A stretch of 64,000 bases of DNA from JALOBO01 sp023228225. GTDB lineage: Bacteria > Bacillota > Clostridia > Christensenellales > UBA1242. The DNA is taken from the NCBI GenBank assembly GCA_041663585.1, contig JBAYMN010000002.1:1-64000 (forward strand), given 5' to 3'. The number at the start of each line of letters is the position of its first letter. Within the stretch, counting starts at the first letter, position 1. The notes under the pieces were generated by a model. That model worked only from the letters and a program-made list of their open reading frames with translations. It was not told where the DNA came from and ran no database searches. A program made the translations under genes and the position numbers. Below, piece after piece: positions 11,601 to 20,600 of this stretch.

Positions 11601-14600
11601 CTTAACAGTACCATTGTTCGTAAAATCTATATAAGCGACATTATCCAATTTTGTTAAATTTATCTTAATACAGTCATTATTATAAACAACATAAGTAAAT
11701 GTTTTTATGCCTGTTGCGGTTTTTATTGTAACAATATAATCAATTACGCTATCATTATTTATATCAACAAATTCGCAACCTATTAATTTGCCGCCAATTT
11801 GTGTAAGTTGATATTTATAATTTAAAGTATCAATTACATAACCAGATAATTTTTCATAGATATAAATGTTATTTGTAGCGGCATCTTGAACACACAAATA
11901 TGCCTTATAATCGTTATGTTTCATAAAGGCACAATTGAAGGCAAAATTATTTGGCATATTGAAAGTATATCTATAATTACCAGCATAATTGTAAGAATAA
12001 ACTAATGATTTTACAACTTCATAATTTTTTTGATTAATTGTTATAGTTCCGTCAGTTACAAAGCTAGTAAATTCATTAACAGTTTTATCTTCAATATAAC
12101 TTAAACTTAATTTATTAGGAGAACCACCAAAAATTTGATATTCATATTCAATTCCATTAGCATAACAATAGAACACCATATTTCTTTCTTCAGAGTTATT
12201 TTTATTAGTGCTTTTATAATAAAGCATAAAGTCATTTCTGTAATATCCATTTATATTTACAAAATTAGTACTGTAAATTTTACTGTAAAATTTATTTTCT
12301 GCTGAATAGTTTATTTCATAAATACATTTTGATAGGCCCATAAGAAGTTTAGAAACATAATTTTGACCTAAAGCACTTTTGTCGTTATCATAAGTGAATA
12401 TTGAAAAATCTAAATTTCCATAATAATTTATATCATTATTAGACCAAATAGGTTTGCCATTGCTTTCATCAACAAAACTTGTGCCCGTTCCTTTAAAGGC
12501 ATAAACTGAATAAAGTCCATCATAAACGACCAAATCATCTATACCGTCATTAGTTACATCAAATAATATATATTTCATATAATTATAATCATAATTGGTT
12601 AAATCAAGTTCAACACTTGAAATAATTTCATTACAAATAAAATTATCTTCGTCAGTAAAATAAATAACAATGTCGCCCTCTGGATCAACATAACAATCTT
12701 CGCTTATCAATCGTAATTTTGCAAATCTATCACTACCATCATTAGTGTTATTATCACTAAGCATAATAGTAATTGTAAAATTGCGAATTCCATTATATGA
12801 TGTAAATGAAAGTGGATAAGATAAAATACCTATTTCGCCAACACTTGAAACTAATTCTACTGAAACAGTTTTATCACCAATTAAAGAGCCATTTCGTGTA
12901 ACATTTAAAACATATTCGCCAGCATTTTCTATAACTCTAATTGTGTCTAAATCAAACACAAAACTAATCACACCACTTTTTATAGTGCAAGTAATTGAAT
13001 CTTCTGTAATATGTACATAATCTAATGCACAAGTGAAAGCAATTTCAAAATTTGTATCACTTTGACTTTCATACATCAACAATTCAACTTCTATTGTTTT
13101 TGTCTTTTCACCAGGTAAAAATGTAACAGTGCCATTACTTATTGCGGTAAAGTGTGTACCACTTACTGCTGTTTTATCAATAGTATTATAATTTATAGTT
13201 ATTTCGCCGTCATCACCGCCCATTCTAGTTAAAGTTATGTAAGCTATTGGATTTGAATCTATAAATGTTTTATCACTTACAGAAATTATAGACTCTCCAT
13301 CTCTTATTATTGCAGGCAAACTAATAACACTACTGTTTATATTTGGAGTTAAAATTCCAAGTACAATATCGAAATATCTGTCTTGTTCTTTTATAGTATT
13401 GTTTAAAATAGGAATAAATATTGAATTTAAACCAGGTGTAATATATATATAAGACTTTTCAAAACGACCATTTTCAAAATACTCGCTTTCGGCATAAATT
13501 GTAACAGTATTATATTTTGTAAGATTACTTTCAAAAGGTTTTGTATAATTAAACTGAATTTCAACTTCGCCACAATGCTCCAATATTTCTATTCTTTGAT
13601 TGTTTGCAAAAGAAATTTCACCATAATAAATGCTATCATCTGCTTGTAAAATAATTGGCTCACTAAGCGTTATATTATTTACTATTTCGTCATTATAAAC
13701 CACTTCAAAAGATAATTTATAACTTGCTCTTGTTGGTTTATTTGTTAAAAATTCAGTTGGAATAATTACAATTTTATAATTTCTAACATTGTTTATATAA
13801 CTTGAACAAACTTTTCTTGTTGACACTATATAATCTTGTTCTGCTGTAAGTAATTGTTCATACTCAACAATAATATTAAAATCAAAATCATATTGAACAC
13901 CTGTATAAACCACATTTAATTCAATATTGTTATCATACGAAATATGCTGACTTTCCACACTAAATTGTAAACTTCCGGCAGTATTTATATCTTTAACATC
14001 AATAAGTAAATCTGATGAATTTGTAAATGTAGTGCCAGTTGTATATGATTCATAGAATTTTGCAGTAAGCCTATTTATAGGTTTTTCAAATTTGTTGTTG
14101 TCAATTGAAGTAAAAATAATATTTTTTTCTGTTTGATATCTATCAAAAGATAATTTGATAAGTCCATTTTCATAAGAAACATTATCTGTCGATTTTAAAA
14201 TATAGTCGATGCCATACTTCAAATCACCTTGCAAAAATATTGCCAAACTTACTGGGCAATTACTATCTTCATCTCTTTCCAATTTGATGCTAAAATCTTC
14301 GCCTTCATTTATTGTAATACTTTCATCAGCAAACTCAATATTACCAAAAACAGCATTATCTATTACTTTAATGCTTGTTTCAGCAAGTAAAATTCCATCA
14401 TATAAAGCCGTTACGATATAATTTCTATCGGCATTTTTTAATATATCGCAACTTAAAGTTGGAATATAAATTTTACCTAATGAAGTTATTGTGCGGTTGT
14501 AATAAGCAAATTCAAAATCTGGTAAATAATTCAAAGTACTTTGAATTTTAATAGTAACTGGAACTTGAATAATTGAAATACTATGGGTAATTCCTAGTTC

Positions 14601-17600
14601 AAGAACTTGTCCCTCTACCACTTCAAAATAATTGTTTGTAAATGATATTTCCCCCAAACTTTCAATGTTTTCCACATTTACTTTTGGCTTATTTCTTAAC
14701 ACAAAAGATTCGCCCATATTAGGAATTGAATTAAGTACAATATAATCTTCAAAATTACTTGTTATTTTGTTGTCTGTATTTAATTTTATTTTAACTGATT
14801 TTTCTGTTTCAAATCTTTCAAATTTTACATAATAAGGGTAGGTTAAAACATCTATTGAGTGTTCGTTGTTTTGTAAACCAAAATCAAAATAACATTCTTT
14901 TGCGATATTTCCTGTTCTAGTTAAATAAATTGTATATGATTCATTTTCTTTATATTCATAAGCTGCGTTTGTAAAACCAATTTGAGCGTCGCCTAAGTTA
15001 CTATATAGAGTAACTTCCATAGTGCTATAATAAGTTTTAAATATTGTTCCGCTAGGTGAATATATTTCAAAAATAATTGTCTTAGTTTGATTTTCTAAAA
15101 TATTTCCTTGACCTTTAATTGTAAAATAAGCGGATTGAACATGGTATGGAAGAATAACGCTTTGAGTAATAAATTCATAATCTTCGCTAGTTGCTGTTCC
15201 ACCAATTTGTCTAATAGCAATATCAACATTTTTTTGATCGCCCCAACTATCTATATAGAGATTGGTTTCTATTGTATCCATTGCCCTAACGCTTGTAGAT
15301 ACAAAATTGATAGCATTATTTCTACTAGTATTTTTAATATTAAATGTAACAATATTATTTGCAATAAAACAATTTTCGTAACTTATAATTTCAAAAGTAA
15401 CATAAGTATCGATAAGCAAGCCATCATCAGGTGTTTTAAAATAAATTGAATAAGTTAATAAATTGGTATTGAAATTTATTTCTAAATCGCCAAGATTGAT
15501 TATTTCATTATTTATGTTTTTTAATTTTAATTCATCATTATTTGAAGTTATTCTTAATGTGATTGTTGGTAAATAATTTTCTTGTGGAGCATTGAGAAGT
15601 GCAAAAACGATTTTATTACCATCTTCACTATTGGTAATAAATTGATCCCAATTTTCTTTTATGTTTGTATTGGAACTAGAAACATCTAGTGTTGAATATT
15701 CATCATCTTCTAAAATATTTATTGTAACAAGTCCATCGCCAATTAGTAAACAAGAATCATCAACTACGCTAACTTTTAAACGAATAGAGAAAGTTCTTGT
15801 GTCGCTAATTATTTCGTTATCTAACCAAGAGATATTTATTTTTCGTAAATTAAATATATCACCTTGTGTTGAATTGATATAATATACATTATCATTTACT
15901 GTATCATAGCCCAAAATTGTAAAATCATAATCATTATTCAAAACTTCAATTTTAAGTTTTACATCTCGATTTGAAGTTGTATTTTTGCTATCATATAGGT
16001 AAAAATTTGTGGATAAATAATGTTCATATAAGGTTTTTGTATAATTTGATTCACATAAGTATTGATTATTATCTAATAAATTTATTTCAGCTTTTATTTC
16101 GGTATAAGTATAATTTATTATTGCAAAACCGTATTGAGGTTTAATAGTACCATGATTTCCAATAGACAAAATCGTCATTTTTAATTGAATATCATGTGTA
16201 ACACTTTGAATATCTGATAATGAAAAATTAAAATATAAACCCAAATCATCAATTTGAAGTGTAGTTGTGTAAGTTAAAATATTTGTTTGACTATCAAACT
16301 CATAACCATTAGCATAAGTAAAAAAATAATCAAATGTATCATTATTAATGTCTTCAATCTCAGTTAAATACTCAAGTTGTACAGTAACTTGTGCCGTAGT
16401 ATTTTTTAAGACATTATTTTCTACACATATATAACCATCTACATAGCCCTGGTTTTGATAAGCAACAATATTATAATTAGTTTGATTAAATCCAATTTCA
16501 CCGGCAGATTGATTCTTTTTTAAAAGAATTTCTATTTCATTGTCATAACACCAAGCATCACTATTTAGTACTAAATTATATTTCCAAACAACATCTTCCG
16601 ATATGGAATAGAAAAGTACAGGGAAATAAAATGTTACACTGGTTTCATTAGGTTTAAAGGTGATTGAATTTTCATATCCATATTGACTATAAGTAAGAGA
16701 TACATTTGTATCATTTGTTCCAAGTCTATAATTAACTGTATATGAATTTGTAATTAAGCCACTTCTGTTTATTGTTATAGGAATTAAGTAGTTATCATAA
16801 GCATCTTTAACAAAATCACCATTTTCATCTTTTAAACAATCATTATGATTTGTGATTGTTATATTTTCACCAAAACCATATTGAACAATAGGTTTTATAT
16901 AAAATCTAGTTTTATAAATTGTGCCCACACTATCTGGGGAATCAACTATCAATTCAATTTCAAAAGAAATTATGTTAGATTGTGCTATTTCTTTTATACT
17001 AATAATTGTTATTTTTTTTTGATTTTCATTATAATTAAAATTTAAATTTGAGTTTGATATAGTAAAGTTTTCATTTTCTTTTGCACTACCATTGATTACT
17101 CTACAACTTAGTGTGGCTTTTTCTTGTCCACTAAATCTAATTACTGTGATTGAAAGAGTGTCGCCAGCATTGATAACATAATTATCTTTTGCAAATCCAA
17201 ACAATGAAATAACTTCCACAAAATTACATTTTGCAGTTTTGCTTGTTTCGCTAATTGTGCCATTATTTACGTTTAGAATAGTGGAAGTAAAGAATATTGG
17301 CGTGGTTATTCTATCGTAATTACCATAGCGCAAGATTCCTATTTCGGCTTCCATAACATTTTCAGCCATTTTAATTTGGTAATATGATTTTAATCCATCT
17401 TCACTTGTTTTAACAAATTCAACAAAACTACGTCCATCAATATAAACATTATTTAAGGCAGTCGCACTAGATTTTTCAATAACAATATTTATAATTAAAT
17501 ACCCTGTTATTGCTTTTCCACTGATTGATTCTCTTTTTAAAAGAAGCGAAGTTTGATAATTATTATAAGCATTAACTTCAGTGCTAAAAAACTTTAATTC

Positions 17601-20600
17601 GCCACCATAATTTGTGTCAATTAAATGGATAGTTATTATATTATTATCAAATAAAGTATCAGTATTGTAAGTTGGAAAATTTGTATTTAATAATGACTTA
17701 AAGGCATTATTAACTGACAACTTGAATTGCAGGTCGCTATCGCCTCTGAAAATTCCGTCATCATCAAAATTTATTGCTAAATAATAATTTGAATCTACTT
17801 TTATAACATTGTAACTAGAAACGACTATTCCATCATAAAGTTCAGTTAATAATTCACAAGTTAAAATTTCGGAAAGAATTAGTTTACTTGTTCCTAAAAG
17901 TTGTAATGGTATAGTAATTGTATTTTCAGTTTTATTTATATTTAAGGAATTACTAAATTTAATTTTTGCTGATTCTAATATAGTCAAGGTAAAAATATCA
18001 TTTTCGCCCACATAAGAATTTGAGTCGTGTAATGATAAAGTAAATACAGCGGTTTTTATAGGACAGAAATTGTTTTCAACAGGAATTGTTATACTAAATG
18101 ATTTACTATATTCTCCTATTTCAAATGTAACATTATAATTTTCTGAACTGCCAGTAAACTCACTATAAATATATGCAATTTCAACTTTATGAGCAGAAGA
18201 CCTATTTAATTTTATATTATAAGTTTCACCCTCTTGATTAGATACAACATCATTTGCCAATTCAAAACTATAAATTGTTTCATCAATTTCATCTTCTATA
18301 ATTTTAATTGTAATCAAATCGCCTGCAGCATTTTCGTAAACTGTGCCATCAATAGTTACGGATTTTATCTTAATTGCTAAATTTCTTTCAGTAGAAAAAT
18401 AATCATTATCAATAACATAAAGTCTTAAACTTCCAATTACATTGTTTGCAGAAATTGAAATGGTTTTACTAAAATAAAAATCAACATTTTCTATTGCAGC
18501 ATTATAATTTAAAGTGTTCAATTCAAATTCAACAATGCAATTATATTTTGGCATATTTTTATTTAATTGTATATCAACATATCCTGCTGTTTCATCAACT
18601 TCTAAATTGCCAACATTAAATATAATTTTGAAATTTTCAATCCCAACTAATTCATCATCTCTAAAAAATATTGTTGTATAATTAGTATTTTCTACAATTC
18701 CACCACTAAGTGAAACAATTTTTAAATATGCAACTTTAGAACCAGTAACATCATTGTCAATAGGCACAATTCCTAAATAAGCATTATTGGACCATTGACC
18801 ATTAAAGTAGCCATAATCTTCATCTGTTACACCATAATTGATGGTAAAATCTTCATTTAAATGTGCAGTACTATTTTCTAACACTTCAAGACGATAAGTA
18901 ATATTGCCTTTTCCGTTTGACGACACATCTAAAATTTGAATAGGTAAACTTGTTCCATTTTCATCTACAAAATAGCTAGATTTTTCAAATGCTAATTCAA
19001 GTGGAATTTCATCATCAATAATTGTTATTGTGGTAGAAAATATCTTTACAGTAACTAATGCATTGACATCAAATAATTCTAATGTGATATTCCTTGCAGT
19101 ATTAACATTGTAATTGTCGTAAATATCAAAAATATATTCTAGTTCATAAGTATTTGCACTAATTACGGAGTCAAATTCTGTTTTATTTTGGTCATAGAAA
19201 ATACTACTTACATAATCAACGCCTCTTATTGCATTTCCACCTAGTCGAATTTTTAAATTTTCGGCTGATAAATTGCTTATATTGTCACGAATAATTTTTA
19301 CAACAATTTGTCCGTCCAATTCATTGACAAAATAATTTACACTTTCAAAGCCGATAGTCATTGAAGTATCAATAATTTTTACATTAGCATTGCCAAAACT
19401 CTCATCAATTTCACTTGTGTCACTAGGATTTGAAAGTATAAGCGTATAAATTGAATTGGATAAATTTGTATAATCTTGCCTGTTATTATCAAGTAAACCT
19501 ATTTCAATCAATTTTGATTTTTCACCTGCTTCAAAGTATATGGTTCCACTTGGTGCAATATCAAAATGCAATGCGTCATTAAAAGTCCAATCAATACTAC
19601 CCGACCCAACATCATTATTACGCAAAACTTCAAACGTCATTGTTGAATCAGTTTGTTCATTAAATTCATATTCCTTACTACTTAATTTATAGATAGATTT
19701 ATTTGGGTCGCCTAAATATATTCTAATAATATGAATAGTGCTATTATAGTCATAATAATCATAATCGCTTGTTAATGCAATTTCAATATAACTATTTGGC
19801 GCATAAGGATAATTATAGGTATTTAATGTAACAGTTTTTGTATCTGTTTCTAAATGGTCAAAAGTTACAATTTTATTTGTTAAACCTGCACTTCCAAAAC
19901 CATAACTACCTAAAAAAGTGGTATTTTCAGTAGAACATAACCTGAGATCAAAGCTACCATAATCACCGATGGTTCTAGTTATATTCAAATCAACACTTTC
20001 ACCAATATTAATAAAATAATTTGATCGGTCAAAAGTAAAATAACCATATTTGTTATTTTCTATCATTTTTATGCTTGTTGTATTATTGCTTTCATTAACA
20101 ACACCGTAAGTGCTGGATAGATGAAAGTTAAAAGTTATATCGCCGAAACACATATACGGATAAGATGGTAATTGAATTAAAACTGTTTGTTTTGTAATGC
20201 CTTCGTGAAAAGTTATAACTTGTGGATTGATACTATTGATTATGGTATTAAACTGTTGATTTTCAATAGAATAACCATCATAATTTATTGTAACTTGTAT
20301 TGCGGTATAACTTCCACCTGTTCTAATTAAATTAAGAGATACAGTTGTGGTATCTGTTCCCGATTCATCAACTTGATAATGGCTTTCTTCAAAAGTGATA
20401 ATTCCACGAGATTCATTATCAATAATTCTTACCCTGCAATATCTAATGCTACCTATTTTAGTAAAACTATCTTGTGCATTAATTTGAATTGTGAGGTATT
20501 CATCGGCATAATCAAAAGTGTCATTATCAGTCCAACTAATAGTTAAATTTGATGTTTCTTGGTCTATTGAAAAGTTTACACTACTTGCACTAATGCCTGT

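Noticed and set aside
15108..15449. 113-codon plus-strand frame inside the giant gene
   Set aside because: Antisense shadow of the Calx-beta repeats: no ribosome site, low-complexity Ile/Asn/Cys composition. The other plus-strand frames within 5.8-17 kb are the same.
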